Source: Protopterus annectens
Taxonomy: Eukaryota > Chordata > Ceratodontiformes > Protopteridae
Direction of reading: 5' to 3'
Assembly: GCF_019279795.1 (NCBI RefSeq)
Contig: NC_056725.1
Coordinates: 1,067,465,310 to 1,067,529,309, forward strand
DNA length: 64,000 nt
Part shown: one piece after another, positions 12,101-24,600 of the stretch
Numbering within the stretch: the stretch's first letter is position 1
Layout: the number at the start of each line of letters is the position of its first letter
The notes under the pieces: generated by a model
The model's input: the letters and a program-made list of their open reading frames with translations, nothing else
What the model was told of the DNA's origin: nothing
Databases searched by the model: none
Translations under genes and position numbers: made by a program

Positions 12101-12599
12101 AGTGAGTACAGGGGCCCCCGTTCTTTGATTAGCCTAGCTTACAGATAGAAATCATCTAAATAGGAAACAGGCGGAAGCAACGGTAATGTCAACAGTGCAA
12201 TGGCTACAGCATCCACATATTATCTGTGCATTCGAGTTTACAATCCCGATAAAGGCAGGGATGTTTATCATGCGCAAAAGTATACCTTAACCACAGCTTG
12301 CATATATAGATAGTAATCGTCTGTATGATAAACATTCAAATCACCCATATAAACCCATGTGTGCAGGAGAGTACAGTCAACAGAGAATGTAATGTCATGT
12401 CAGCACATAGTGAGACTTTACGTCACTGACAGTTATATATCCAGAGTAGTTAGGGGATGTGGCCATGTTTGTGCACACAGGTTATAGATTACGTTTGTTT
12501 AACTGTGTTTAACCACTGCTATAATGTCACACAAACACTTTTAAACATGCTTACAACTGCTTAAATGAGCCTTACTCTGCAGTAAACAACATTCGTAAA
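12101..12599. other. Spacer, no gene
   Basis: No frame or element assigned. The 12,488-12,620 part resembles 13,735-13,810 loosely ('gcttacaactgcttaaatg' versus 'ctcacaactgcgtaaatgtg'), so it may be the outer part of a SINE family. Confidence 0.3.
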
Positions 12600-12765
12600 G
12601 CATCACAGGTGTCAAACCCTGGACCATGCACACTATAGTCATGGGACGTACCACTAAGCCATCTGAGGTGTACACATGTTTTGTAGTCCTGAGACTACAC
12701 CTTATACCATATGCATTTCACTGTAATAATCACAAATGGGACAGTGGCTTTGTGTACATATGTAC
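12600..12765 (-). mobile_element. tRNA-derived SINE, family A
   Basis: Reverse complement shows a pol III A box-like GGCTTAGTGGTACG (12,646-12,662) and a B box-like GGGTTTGACACC (12,608-12,620), spaced as in tRNA genes. The body is shared with copies at 13,374-13,575 and 37,379-37,590, including a conserved 'tgtcccatttgt' segment upstream. This is a dispersed SINE rather than a functional tRNA, because the stem pairings are lost. Confidence 0.7.
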
Positions 12766-12839
12766 AGTATATTGTAATGTACTGTAATTTGTGAACCAAC
12801 ACATTCCAGTCTACAGATGTATTAATGTTACAAACTAAT

Positions 12840-12841
<2 letters not shown>

Positions 12842-12880
<39 letters not shown>

Positions 12881-12888
12881 AATAGATA

Positions 12889-12985
<97 letters not shown>

Positions 12986-12987
12986 TA
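12842..12987. repeat. (AT)n microsatellite
   Basis: Two long TA runs (12,842-12,876 and 12,895-12,987) separated by a short interruption. Tyr/Ile-repeat frames here are artefacts of the dinucleotide. Confidence 0.95.
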
Positions 12988-13373
12988 CAGTTACATCACT
13001 AGCCATATATATAAGCATATATGAACACATTTCTATTTCTTGACACAGAAGCACTCCAAAGGAATTGGAGTGTACACAAAACACATGCAGCTCTGGTATT
13101 ATAACAATTACTATTAACCTAATTCATCATAGAAGGGGTGGTTGTTGTGCATGTGATGATTGGGGTGGGGGAGGAATGATGGGTAATGCAATCATGCATC
13201 AAGGAGGGGCTGGGTCAGATGTCCAATACGTGAACTGGAGGGGCATACATGGAGTATGGGGACAATATAAAAAGGGCACAAAGCAAGAAGCTTACTCATT
13301 CATAATACACCCTGTCATGTCACATTGCAACACCTACTTTCACAAACATATTAACATTAACATGTATCAGACA

Positions 13374-13575
13374 TATGTACACCAACTGATTGCCACATTT
13401 GTTTTCAATAATGAGGAATGTCTGTAGTACAATGTATATTCTAAACACCATAACATTCGGGCATATCTCAGATGCCTTAGTGGTAAGGTCAGTGACTGTG
13501 GTGTTCATGGTCCTGGGTTCAAGACCTGCCAGGGCTGTTAGGTTATTTTGAGGGCCAGAGTAAGGGCTTTTGGAT
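13374..13575 (+). mobile_element. tRNA-derived SINE, family A
   Basis: Matches the copy at 37,379-37,590 in the same orientation. A box-like GCCTTAGTGGTAAG lies at 13,474-13,487 and B box-like GGTTCAAGACC at 13,515-13,525. The upstream portion carries the shared 'cacatttgttttcaataatg' segment. It ends where a V-SINE-like element begins. Confidence 0.75.
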
Positions 13576-13590
13576 GCAGGTGGATTAAAG

Positions 13591-13740
13591 GGCAGCCACG
13601 GTGGTGCAGTGGTTAGCATTGTTGCCTTACAGCAAAAGGTTCTCCAGTTCGATCCTCGGCTGGGGTGCCTTCTGTGTGGAGTCTGCATGTCCTCCCTGTG
13701 GTTGCGTGGGTTTCCTCTGGGTTCTCCTTTCCTTAACGTC
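13591..13740 (+). mobile_element. V-SINE-like tRNA-derived SINE
   Basis: The start 'ggcagccacggtggtgcagt' followed by GGTTAGCATTGTTGCC and the B box AGTTCGATCC (13,646-13,655) is the typical head of vertebrate V-SINE/HE1/Mermaid-type SINEs. The core that follows (13,673-13,735: 'gtgtggagtctgcatgtcct' and 'gcgtgggtttcctctgggtt') is the widely conserved central domain of that superfamily. Such SINEs occur in sharks, teleosts and lobe-finned fish, which supports a vertebrate source. Confidence 0.75.
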
Positions 13741-13829
13741 GCACAAACCATGGGCAAACCTGCTCACAACTGCGTAAATGTGCGTTATTCACACTTTCCC
13801 TACCAGTGCCTACTCTGAGAGGTGAAGTA

Positions 13830-13930
13830 ATAACACCTTCCAGGAGTAGAACCTGCAACCATGTAGTCCATCTTCAGAGTAACCTAACACTAAGCTACCT
13901 GAGATGTTCCTATCCCAGTTGTGTATGCAG
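13830..13930 (-). mobile_element. Possible tRNA-derived SINE fragment
   Basis: Reverse complement has an A box-like GTAGCTTAGTGTTAGG and a B box-like GGTTCTACTCC at tRNA-like spacing. Body similarity to family A is weak. Confidence 0.4.
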
Positions 13931-14003
13931 ACAAGTTAAAACACAAAAGGGAGGAATGTGTTGAAATAGGGCAACCCGCCATGTACCCAATTAAAGGTGT
14001 ATG

Positions 14004-14007
<4 letters not shown>

Positions 14008-14068
<61 letters not shown>
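14008..14068. repeat. (AT)n then (GA)n microsatellite
   Basis: TA run to about 14,044 passing directly into a GA run. Confidence 0.95.
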
Positions 14069-14196
14069 ACATAGAGACATGTTGATATATACAGGTCTAC
14101 ATATATATATGTAGATATAAAGATAGGTTAAAACATCTACACATCTATGGAGGTACAGATAAATGTATGCAATAATGTTTATATCTATATACATAT

Positions 14197-14205
<9 letters not shown>

Positions 14206-14279
<74 letters not shown>

Positions 14280-14280
14280 C
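14206..14280. repeat. (AT)n microsatellite
   Basis: Pure TA run with CATA ends. Tyr-rich frames across it are artefacts. Confidence 0.95.
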
Positions 14281-14284
14281 ATAC

Positions 14285-15095
14285 ATGTCCGTAGACAGCA
14301 TCTGAAGTGGTCATATCTGAGTATAACATGGACCAAAGCAATCACTCATTCCACCCACCCCAAACAATATGAACATAACATGAAGAGTATATGCCAATGA
14401 ACTATTACAAATATGTTCTATGGACACAGTCACCAACATAACTGCATTGATTACAAATATCCATAACAGAATTACACAGACAGCTTTCATTTTGCAAATC
14501 TGCACATACTGTATGTACGGTAGTGCTCAGCACTGGTAATGAAACAGGTTGCATATCATCTTTAACTCCAGTGTAACATCTGCAGTAGGAGTGTAAGATG
14601 TAGGAGAGAGTTGCCCATGTGTAATAGCCGCATCATAGGTGCTGGCTCACACTATCTGATTATATCCTGATCATGTTGATAGTGGCATCAGAGCCTATTA
14701 ATACATGACTCTGTTTGGGGAGTAGTTGTCTGTGCCCAACAGAGCTCATGGTCCTGGTGGATACATGAGTATATATCCAGAGAAGGAAACAGACCTGTAG
14801 AGACTTACATCATCTGTAATCAGCTAACAGGATGTGATGTGCTCTTCAGAGGAGGATTGCTGCTAAAGGTAGCTACAATGTTTCTGTAATAGCCAGTGTT
14901 GTCACGTCCATAACACAAATATTTACATGTGAGCTTCACTGTCTAAAACATCCTCATAGGCAATACGTAAACTTAATACAGTACTTGGTACTTTTAGTAC
15001 TGACTGCTCATACAGGCATGTCCACTAGTCAGCTACTGGTGTTTCCTAATGTCAGCTTTGTGTATGTGGCCATCCTGGGGGAATGTAATCTCTAT
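14285..15095. other. Spacer, no feature
   Basis: No gene or repeat family recognised. The N-terminal part of the decayed CR1 ORF1 may begin near the right end. Confidence 0.3.
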
Positions 15096-15099
15096 GCCA

Positions 15100-18000
15100 T
15101 GTACACTGCCAGACCCACCTAACACCACGCCCCACACATTGTCTGGGATGCAGCTACAGGGGTAAGCTGGAAGGCAGCCCAGTCTACAGCCATGACTGGA
15201 CTAGACAGTCATCAGGTGTAGGTTAACACATGCAGTTCATCAACACAACCAACACATACCCTTACCAGAACACAATAAGGACACCCACATACACTACCAG
15301 AAATCACACACATCCACAGATGCATCTAAGTATCTGGCCAAACAAGTGACCTCCCCAAGCATGATGAGACAGACACCAAAATACACAAACTGTATGACAT
15401 AGTTTGGATAATTGTGTCGCACCTCTGAACACATGACTGGAAACATGCCCAACAGTACTCATTTGTGAATGCAAACTCTAGCACTATGTTACACACCAAC
15501 CTATACGAGGGCATACATACTGTCAGCTGCCTGTCTGCCATGATTAGCCACATACTCATACACTTAGACCACCTTTTGAACTATACACATGGCTCTGGCA
15601 TATTCCATGTTGTTGTGCAGGACCTGTGATGCAGTAGCCTGGACTGCATGGAAACACATGTATGAACTGTCAGGTCGTGTAACCCATGCAGGTATGTCCC
15701 AAGACCTGGGTAGCATTTTGCCATTGGCCAGAATGATACTGCAGTACAGGGACAAAAGGATTGTATTCCACAATTGTCTAGTGTAGTGGTGCATGTCGCA
15801 GGGTATCCAGTATCTGTCATCCTGGGATAACATGGTTGACAGACCATGATGCTTTGCCAGACAGAGCCCGCACCTGTCACCCCTGGGAATCTTGATACAG
15901 CCTAGGGCTCATGCTTCCCCTATAATACCTTCATCATGCATGGTTCAGGTAAGGGTCCACTGCTGTTACAGGGACAGCCAAGCAATAAATTGCGGGTCTC
16001 GCTACACAATGATACATGTCAGAAACACTATACGGACACACATATGTCAATCCCTAACATGGAGAACATATCTGTGCAGTGGCTGAGATATGTTTCAACA
16101 CTCCGGAGAGCACACCTGCATGACCATGTTATAACACATACCTCACCTTTTGCTCATCATCCTTTATTGGAACACACAGGCCGCAGGTGTGTCCATATGC
16201 CTAAAGGATATGTACACCACCACACTAATTGCACTTGCATAACATCAGATGCATTATGTTGAACAACTACCTTTGTGCAACAGTGGAATTCAAAATGCAC
16301 CTTGAGACAGATTACCCACCAGGCTGCGGGCTTCCCGACTGTCATAATGTGTGGTAATGGGGAAGATTAGGTCTGAGACAGAACCATAATATTGGCTACT
16401 CTCAACTATTCCATTATGAACTGGGAAGACTCCTCATGTACCAACACCTGCACTCAATGCATGTTGGATTCCATCAACCCCACTGACCTGGATCACAGTA
16501 GTCACACAAACAGGGCTAAGAGTATGCTACACATAGTTAGTCTCCAATGCCAATGTTATGGTTCCTAAGAGCAGAGTGGTGAGTGCCATGGCACCCATGC
16601 AGATGGACAATGCATGTGCAAATGCTGAATCCTACACAAATGAACCTTAAGCAGTCACATATGTGCAGTGATTGTGCCATTGAAACAGAACCAGAAGTTA
16701 ACCCAACACAAACAAGTAGGCAAACAGATGGTACCATGCTTTAAACTGTACCATATAAGGTAGTAACTGTTGTAAGAGTGAACACACATGAGTGTAGGTG
16801 ATCCCTGGACAGCCTCAGTAAGATGCAGATACACCATATAAAACCACGCAAAGCTACTGTGAAACCAATCAGCCACATATTATGAGGCCAAGCACAGAGC
16901 ATTCTATAGCTGTGTCATTAATCATAATGGAAACGACAAGACCTGCTGTGCTGTACAGCACTGTGGCCTGGGAAGTACTGCACCTACAGAAATAGCACCC
17001 AGTCATCCAGATAGGGTCTTGATGAACCTAAACCCACTCCCACCTCCCCCACCCCCAACAGGTACACTTAGTAATATATCCATGTACACTACAGGGCCCC
17101 TGTACTAATGACTATGCAGGTACAAGCTGCACTCTCTAATTCCATCCATACAACTTCCATGGGACCTGTCAACATCCCAGGGTGTATCCTACACAAATGT
17201 AAGAACATTCAGCTATCCACATATACATCATGTTCAATCATAGCTCCATATCAGGCTGTGTACACACCGAATGGTGCACAGTAACAGTTTTCACACCCCA
17301 TAAAGGGGTAAAGGGGGAGACACCATTGATAATGGGACATAGTGCACAACTACCCTGCTGAGTCTGGTCTGTATGGCCATGAACTGTGGTCAATGTAATT
17401 GATGTACTCAGTACAGATGTAGATGACAGTAGGGTTGATTCACACTGCATATCATAACCTTGCCAGGTCATAGGACACCATCACTCATACTGTGTTCCAG
17501 CTACACTCAGTAAACTAGGTGTATATTCCTATGTCACAGGAGAGGTTGGTAACTGGACTGCTGGTGGAACCCACACTACAGAAGGTGTCTGACCAATACA
17601 CGCACGTCAAACCAGTGCCTGCCACAGTAATACAGGGGTCATTCCTGGTACTCCCCCTGTTTGTTATCTATACCACATAGACTAACACAGAAGGCATCAG
17701 CCTATTGATGTCTGCAAATGACTATGAACTAGGAGCAATAGTCTTCTCATTATGTGCTGCATTCAACATACAGAAGGGCCTTAGTGTGTCAGATGTGTGG
17801 TGTGTGATGTATGGCCACAATCTGACAGCTAAGTATTGCATTGTCATCCCCTGAGTTACAAACCCTGTACCCATTAACTACCACCTAGGCAGCGGTCAAC
17901 ATAATGGCAACTGTGTGTATGGGATGCAGCTGAACAGTACTTCCCTTTAATAGTTACATCACCACATAAGAAAGATAGTCATATGTAGCACCTCTAATCA

Positions 18001-18540
18001 TGGCAGGGTGCCATCCAGGAATATAGAGATAACTGCTCAGCCATACTCAATACCCATGTGACCAATAATAGATCACATATTTCCTTTAAGGGTTATTGCC
18101 CATGTGTAGATGACCTACACTGCCATTCACAATCCCTAGCTGCACTATGTAACAGCCTACCCTGAATAAAGCCATGCCCAACCCAGAGGTGTTGGACAAG
18201 CTACACTTAACACATCCTGATCCCAAATAAACACATACGTCATGGACATCCACCTTTCTAGTACAAGGATCACAACATGCCTGACAGATCCCTGTCCCAT
18301 ACACTTAACATACTCTTGCCATACTATGCATCCCTGTCCAGTGATGCTGCACATCACCCCTCTCTATGACATGGTGTGATGACCACATGCCAAATATATC
18401 AGTAACCATGTGTATCGATTCTGTGGCACTGCTTGAACTGGCCACTGAAACATACCTGTCTGTTGCCTAAAGCTAGGTAACCTGTCTGCCTAGGCTCATA
18501 AATGGCCCATGGCATATAGCCTACTAGATCACTATGACCA
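15100..18540 (+). pseudogene. Very decayed CR1 LINE (ORF1 esterase, ORF2 EN and RT)
   Basis: Translated by eye on the plus strand, this follows the younger CR1 copies in order. The SGNH-esterase part of ORF1 lies at about 15,440-15,900 ('GIQYLSSWDNMVDRP' and 'HLSPLGI' remain). The endonuclease follows at about 15,990-16,560 ('TIILATLNYSIMNWED'). The linker is near 16,890-17,040, the RT core at 17,150-17,960 ('SMGPVNIPGCILHK', 'YSYVTGEVGNW'), and the C-terminus near 18,150 ('NKAMPNPEVLDKLHL'). The 3' tail ends near 18,535. Dozens of stops show great age. The left edge of the tandem duplication falls inside the endonuclease part at 16,442. Confidence 0.8.
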
Positions 18541-19096
18541 TACATGCTATAGTTGATATCCAGCCCTGCAAATACCATCAGGCTAGCTATTGTCCCATGT
18601 GTTACACATGTGCAACACAGGCAATACATGGCAGGATGCTACACAGCTGTACAGTGCCACGTAGATGTATATGTCAAAATGCATACATGCTTGCAAGTCT
18701 GCAGAGTCACAGGTCTTGTCCCTAATGGCTATGTATGACTATATATGTGGCATATACACAGCATTAAGGTCAATTGCATTAATGTGAACACATCCAGGCA
18801 TGTGCTGATAGGTAAAGACACCACTACAGGCAAACAGACATGCCCACGTGAAGACAACATCGACATGGTGTATGAGCAATGTCATTACATGACACACACA
18901 TATATGGTGATAACATCTCATCACCAGTAGGTGTCAAATGTGTGTGACTTATACATGTCAGTGGTGTTTGTGTCATGTAGATCTACAAAGACATATTTGT
19001 AATCTTAATAAATGTGATGCACATGTATGTTCAGCTGTACTGCTGTACTTCTCTGTGAGTTACTGTGACCTGTCTCCATCATTATGTCTTCCAGGT

Positions 19097-19505
19097 ATGC
19101 CATATAGCAGACGGCCACCTTACAGCCACTTGGAGGATGAGCTGTTCATTCCATACCTCCTCGACAACTACACAACACTCTTCAGCATTGTGCCACAGGA
19201 TGCACAGCAGCGGGATACCCTGTGGGAGGAACTCTGCAGGAGGGTAAATGATGGTGGTCACAATCGCACCTATCAGCAGGTGCACCGGCACTGCACTGAC
19301 CTGATAAGACGAGTGAAACAGTGTACTAATGCAATCACCAGGGAACAAGGTGCAAAAGGTGGGGGGGGGGCACTCACCCGGCCCCCACTCACACGTACCG
19401 AAGAGCTACTGGCCAACCTTGGGACACCTGCAGACCTCCATCCACAAGCTTTAGCTGGCATTGTGGAGTTGGGTGTCTCTCAACCACAGAGCCTGTAGTT
19501 GCCTG
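19097..19505 (+). CDS. Harbinger Myb/SANT-like DNA-binding protein, exon 1 (copy 1)
   Basis: This is the second protein of PIF/Harbinger elements: a Myb/SANT-like (trihelix-related) DNA-binding protein that helps the transposase enter the nucleus and bind the ends. The ATG at 19,097 follows an acceptor-like 'tatgtcttccag', suggesting an upstream non-coding exon. The three-helix domain is at residues 8-80, with conserved aromatics and the motif 'LWEELCRRVN' plus 'RTYQQVHRHCTDLIRRVK'. A Gly run follows, encoded by ten G at about 19,361-19,370. An in-frame TAG at 19,496-19,498 is followed three codons later by a good donor at 19,506 (CCTG then GTAGGT). The second Myb gene in the window ends its exon with the same LPG and a phase-1 donor, so the TAG is probably a lesion of a former Glu codon. 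The frame is otherwise open. Confidence 0.75.
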
Positions 19506-20719
19506 GTAGGTCACTACTGCACATATAACACAACCATATATCACATAGTTACATGTGCTACTGTACAATATGTAATGTAACATCATATGCAAGGCATGTA
19601 TGTACACATGCCACCTACTATAGTCTGCTACTCTATGTATACACAGATGTGCATACTCCATAGCATAGTGTATTGTACTCGCTTATGTGCTAAGATAGAC
19701 ATTGCACCCTGTAGCTACCACACAGGTGTGGATAATGATCTTACTGCTGTGACACTTCTGTTTAGGTACCTCTGGCATTTTGCAGTGACAGCAGCCTGTG
19801 TCAGGTGAGATTGGTATTATTTACCATGTTTGATAATGCACAGAACATATTAATTGCATGCTATCTGCCATAACACACGTACACATAATGTATGGTGGTC
19901 CTGGTAATGGACACTGGTCAGACCTGCAATGCATCACACTGTTTACCTATGTGAAACAATTGAAGACTATATGAAGCACTTACACTAAACCTTCCAAACT
20001 GTCATTGCCAGATGTGTGGACAACAGTGAATACAATGGTGGAGGTGTGTTCCACTGTAGGGACAGGTACTACATATCAGCATTACACATGTTGGGAATAT
20101 GAACAGTACTGTACAGAGAGCATATGTGTGCACACACACTAAATGTGTTGGAGTTAGAGTATGCCTGGCCCACAGGATACACCCTCGTGGAGTATACCCT
20201 TGCTATGAATGTCACACAGTGTCATGTACTATCAGACATGTCCATGACATGTAGTGGGCTGACTGTAACACTGCTCAACTATCCTGCAGAACATGTCTCA
20301 CATCCCATACATACCACCCTTTGTCAGCATAACCCTGTCCTCAGTGGATCATATGACATCTATGGGTGTATGTCATATGGGATAACACTGACATGTGAAA
20401 TAAGATGGCCATCACAACCATTGGACTGAACATGTGTACACATGGACATGGAGGATGGCCAGAGACATGAAGCAAAACACACAGTGGAAGTGATGTACAT
20501 GTGTGTACACCCTGTTGTACATTGGCTCAACACAATACAACTATGGCCTTTGTGTAATGGTGATATTGCAGATGTGAAACACTAAACATCATATAGGCCT
20601 GTGCACAGCTTGTGTAGGCATAACATGAAACTGCCACATAACATGTCTTGAACATCTGGAGTGTGTCACGACAAGGAAGCATTCACCTGTACAGTATCCA
20701 AATACATACATGTGTTTCA
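19506..20719. other. Downstream part of duplication copy 1 (former intron), no gene
   Basis: No recognised element. The segment 20,223-20,715 is unique to copy 1 and lies between short GTGT/GTGTTT repeats, consistent with a deletion in copy 2. Confidence 0.4.
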
Positions 20720-22818
20720 CAACACCTGCACTCAATGCATGTTGGATTCCATCAACCCCACTGACCTGGATCACAGTAGTCACACAAACAGGGCTAAGAG
20801 TATGCTACACATAGTTAGTCTCCAATGCCAATGTTATGGTTCCTAAGAGCAGAGTGGTGAGTGCCATGGCACCCATGCAGATGGACAATGCATGTGCAAA
20901 TGCTGAATCCTACACAAATGAACCTTAAGCAGTCACATATGTGCAGTGATTGTGCCATTGAAACAGAACCAGAAGTTAACCCAACACAAACAAGTAGGCA
21001 AACAGATGGTACCATGCTTTAAACTGTACCATATAAGGTAGTAACTGTTGTAAGAGTGAACACACATGAGTGTAGGTGATCCCTGGACAGCCTCGGTAAG
21101 ATGCAGATACACCATATAAAACCATGCAAAGCTACTGTGAAACCAATCAGCCACATATTATGAGGCCAAGCACAGAGCATTCTATAGCTGTGTCATTAAT
21201 CATAATGGAAATGACAAGACCTGCTGTGCTGTACAGCACTGTGGCCTGGGAAGTACTGCACCTACAGAAATAGCACCCAGTCATCCAGATAGGGTCTTGA
21301 TGAACCTAAACCCACTCCCACCTCCCCCACCCCCAACAGGTACACTTAGTAATATATCCATGTACACTACAGGGCCCCTGTACTAATGACTATGCAGGTA
21401 CAAGCTGCACTCTCTAATGCCATCCATACAACTTCCATGGGACCTGTCAACATCCCAGGGTGTATCCTACACAAATGTAAGAACATTCAGCTATCCACAT
21501 ATACATCATGTTCAATCATAGCTCCGTATCAGGCTGTGTACACACCGAATGGTGCACAGTAACAGTTTTCACACCCCATAAAGGGGTAAAGGGGGAGACA
21601 CCATTGATAATGGGACATAGTGCACAACTACCCTGCTGAGTCTGGTCTGTATGGCCATGAACTGTGGTCAATGTAATTGATGTACTCAGTACAGATGTAG
21701 ATGACAGTAGGGTTGATTCACACTGCATATCTTAACCTTGCCAGGTCATAGGACACCATCACTCATACTGTGTTCCAGCTACACTCAGTAAACTAGGTGT
21801 ATATTCCTATGTCACAGGAGAGGTTGGTAACTGGACTGCTGGTGGAACCCACACTACAGAAGGTGTCTGACCAATACATGCACATCAAACCAGTGCCAGC
21901 CACAGTAATACAGGGGTCATTCCTGGTACTCCCCCTGTTTGTTATCTATACCACATAGACTAACACAGAAGGCATCAGCCTATTGATGTCTGCAAATGAC
22001 TATGAACTAGGAGCAATAGTCTTCTCATTATGTGCTGCATTCAACATACAGAAGGGCCTTAGTGTGTCAGATGTGTGGTGTGTGATGTATGGCCACAATC
22101 TGACAGCTAAGTATTGCATTGTCATCCCCTGAGTTACAAACCCTGTACCCATTAACTACCACCTAGGCAGCGGTCAACATAATGGCAACTGTGTGTATGG
22201 GATGCAGCTGAACAGTACTTCCCTTTGATAGTTACATCACCACATAAGAAAGATAGTCATATGTAGCACCTCTAATCATGGCAGGGTGCCATCCAGGAAT
22301 ATAGAGATAACTGCTCAGCCATACTCAATACCCATGTGACCAATAATAGATCACATATTTCCTTTAAGGGTTATTGCCCATGTGTAGATGACCTACACTG
22401 CCATTCACAATCCCTAGCTGCACTATGTAACAGCCTACCCTGAATAAAGCCATGCCCAACCCAGAGGTGTTGAACAAGCTACACTTAACACATCCTGATC
22501 CCAAATAAACACATACGTCATGGACATCCACCTTTCTAGTACAAGGATCACAACATGCCTGACAGATCCCTGTCCCATACACTTAACATACTCTTGCCAT
22601 ACTATGCATCCCTGTCCAGTGATGCTGCACATCGCCCCTCTCTGTGACATGGTGTGATGACCACATGCCAAATATATCAGTAACCATGTGTATCGATTCT
22701 GTGGCACTGCTTGAACTGGCCACTGAAACATACCTGTCTGTTGCCTAAAGCTAGGTAACCTGTCTGCCTAGGCTCATAAATGGCCCATGGCATATAGCCT
22801 ACTAGATCACTATGACCA
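20720..22818 (+). pseudogene. Decayed CR1 ORF2 within duplication copy 2
   Basis: Duplicate of the 16,442-18,540 part of the ancient plus-strand CR1: rest of the endonuclease, linker, RT core and 3' tail. It was already dead before the duplication, because most stops are shared by both copies. Confidence 0.8.
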
Positions 22819-23374
22819 TACATGCTATAGTTGATATCCAGCCCTGCAAATACCATCAGGCTAGCTATTGTCCCATGTGTTACACATGTGCAACACAGGC
22901 AATACATGGCAGGATGCTACACAGCTGTACAGTGCCATGTAGATGTATATGTCAAAATGCATACATGCTTGCAAGTCTGCAGGGTCACAGGTCTTGTCCC
23001 TAATGGCTATGTATGACTATATATGTGGCATATACACAGCATTAAGGTCAATTGCATTAATGTGAACATATCCAGGCATGTGCTGATAGGTAAAGACACC
23101 ACTACAGGCAAACAGACATGCCCACGTGAAGACAACATCGACATGGTGTATGAGCAATGTCATTACATGACACACACATATATGGCGATAACATCTCATC
23201 ACCAGTAGGTGTCAAATGTGTGTGACTTATACATGTCAGTGGTGTTTGTGTCATGTAGATCTACAAAGACATATTTGTAATCTTAATAAATGTGATGCAC
23301 ATGTATGTTCAGCTGTACTGCTGTACTTCTCTGTGAGTTACTGTGACCTGTCTCCATCATTATGTCTTCCAGGT

Positions 23375-23781
23375 ATGCCATATAGCAGACGGCCACCTTA
23401 CAGCCACTTGGAGGATGAGCTGTTCATTCCATACCTCCTCGACAACTACACAACACTCTTCAGCATTGTGCCACAGGATGCACAGCAGCGGGATACCCTG
23501 TGGGAGGAACTCTGCAGGAGGGTAAATGATGGTGGTCACAATCGCACCTATCAGCAGGTGCACCGACACTGCACTGACCTGATAAGATGAGCGAAACAGT
23601 GTACTAATGCAATCACCAGGGAACAAGGTGCAAAAGGTGGGGGGGGCACTCACCCGGGCCCCACTCACACGTACCGAAGAGCTACTGGCCAACCTTGGGA
23701 CACCTGCAGACCTCCATCCACAAGCTTTAGCTGGCATTGTGGAGTTGGGTGTCTCTCAACCACAGAGCCTGTAGTTGCCTG
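23375..23781 (+). pseudogene. Harbinger Myb/SANT-like exon 1 (copy 2), nonsense and frameshift
   Basis: Duplicate of the Myb exon at 19,097. The DNA-binding domain reads the same up to 'HRHCTDLIR', where the next codon CGA has become TGA (23,588-23,590). In addition the G run has eight G instead of ten, shifting the frame afterwards. The TAG before the exon end and the donor (23,782, GTAGGT) are shared with copy 1. Copy 2 is therefore the more damaged, having accumulated at least two private lesions since duplication. Confidence 0.85.
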
Positions 23782-24500
23782 GTAGGTCACTACTGCACAT
23801 ATAACACAACCATATATCACATAGTTACATGTGCTACTGTACAATATGTAATGTAACATCATATGCAAGGCATGTATGTACACATGCCACCTACTATAGT
23901 CTGCTACTCTATGTATACACAGATGTGCATACTCCATAGCATAGTGTATTGTACTGCCTTATGTGCTAAGATAGACATTGCACCCTGTAGCTACCACACA
24001 GGTGTGGATAATGATCTTACTGCTGTGACACTTCTGTTTAGGTACCTCTGGCATTTTGCAGTGACAGCAGCCTGTGTCAGGTGAGATTGTTATTATTTAC
24101 CATGTTTGATAATGCACAGAACATATTAATTGCATGCTATCTGCCATAACACACGCATAATGTATGGTGGTCCTGGTAATGGACACTGGTCAGACCTGCA
24201 ATGCATCACACTGTTTACCTATGTGAAACAATTGAAGACTATATGAAGCACTTACACTAAACCTTCCAAACTGTCATTGCCAGATGTGTGGACAACAGTG
24301 AATACAATGGTGGAGGTGTGTTCCACTGTAGGGACAGGTACTACATATCAGCATTACACATGTTGGGAATATGAACAGTACTGTACAGAGAGCATATGTG
24401 TGCACACACACTAAATGTGTTGGAGTTAGAGTATGCCTGGCCCACAGGATACACCCTCGTGGAATATACCCTTGCTATGAATGTCACACAGTGTTTCACA

Positions 24501-24600
24501 ACATACACATACATCCACATCAAGCCACAGATACAGTACATTCACCTTGCTGGTGTCAAACATCACTGTCATGCCTGTTCCTCATGTGTGTGAGGTAGAC
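24501..24600 (+). pseudogene. Possible HARBI1-type transposase scrap
   Basis: Immediately right of duplication copy 2 a frame reads 'TYTYIHIKPQIQYIHLAG', which resembles 'DYTHIHIKSPPSEQGRRYI' of the transposase at 7,540-7,600. The match is short and the rest is not recognisable, so this is tentative. Confidence 0.3.

Larger units (their letters stand above)
16442..20719. repeat. Tandem duplication, copy 1 (unit 4,278 bp)
   Basis: Every landmark in this interval recurs 4,278 bp to the right (4,276 after a G-run length change near 19,361). The junction is seen at 'caacacctgcactcaatgca', present at 16,442 and again at 20,720. It carries the 3' two thirds of a decayed CR1 and exon 1 of a Harbinger Myb gene. 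A segment of about 490 bp at 20,223-20,715 is present only in this copy. Confidence 0.95.
20720..24494. repeat. Tandem duplication, copy 2 (internally shortened)
   Basis: Second copy of the 16,442-20,719 unit, alike apart from scattered single-base changes that I judge to be about 1%. It lacks the equivalent of 20,223-20,715, passing from 'cacacagtgt' straight to 'ttcacaaca', the sequence that also ends copy 1, before running into a different right flank at about 24,503. Confidence 0.95.

Noticed and set aside
12600..13930. Functional tRNA genes
   Set aside because: A and B box-like words are present but stems do not pair, and the units are dispersed as SINEs.
12695..14345. Long Tyr-Ile repeat proteins on both strands, also at 36,949-37,331, 44,116-44,713, 46,636-47,015 and 50,082
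   Set aside because: They are translations of AT (and GT) dinucleotide repeats and carry no independent coding signal.
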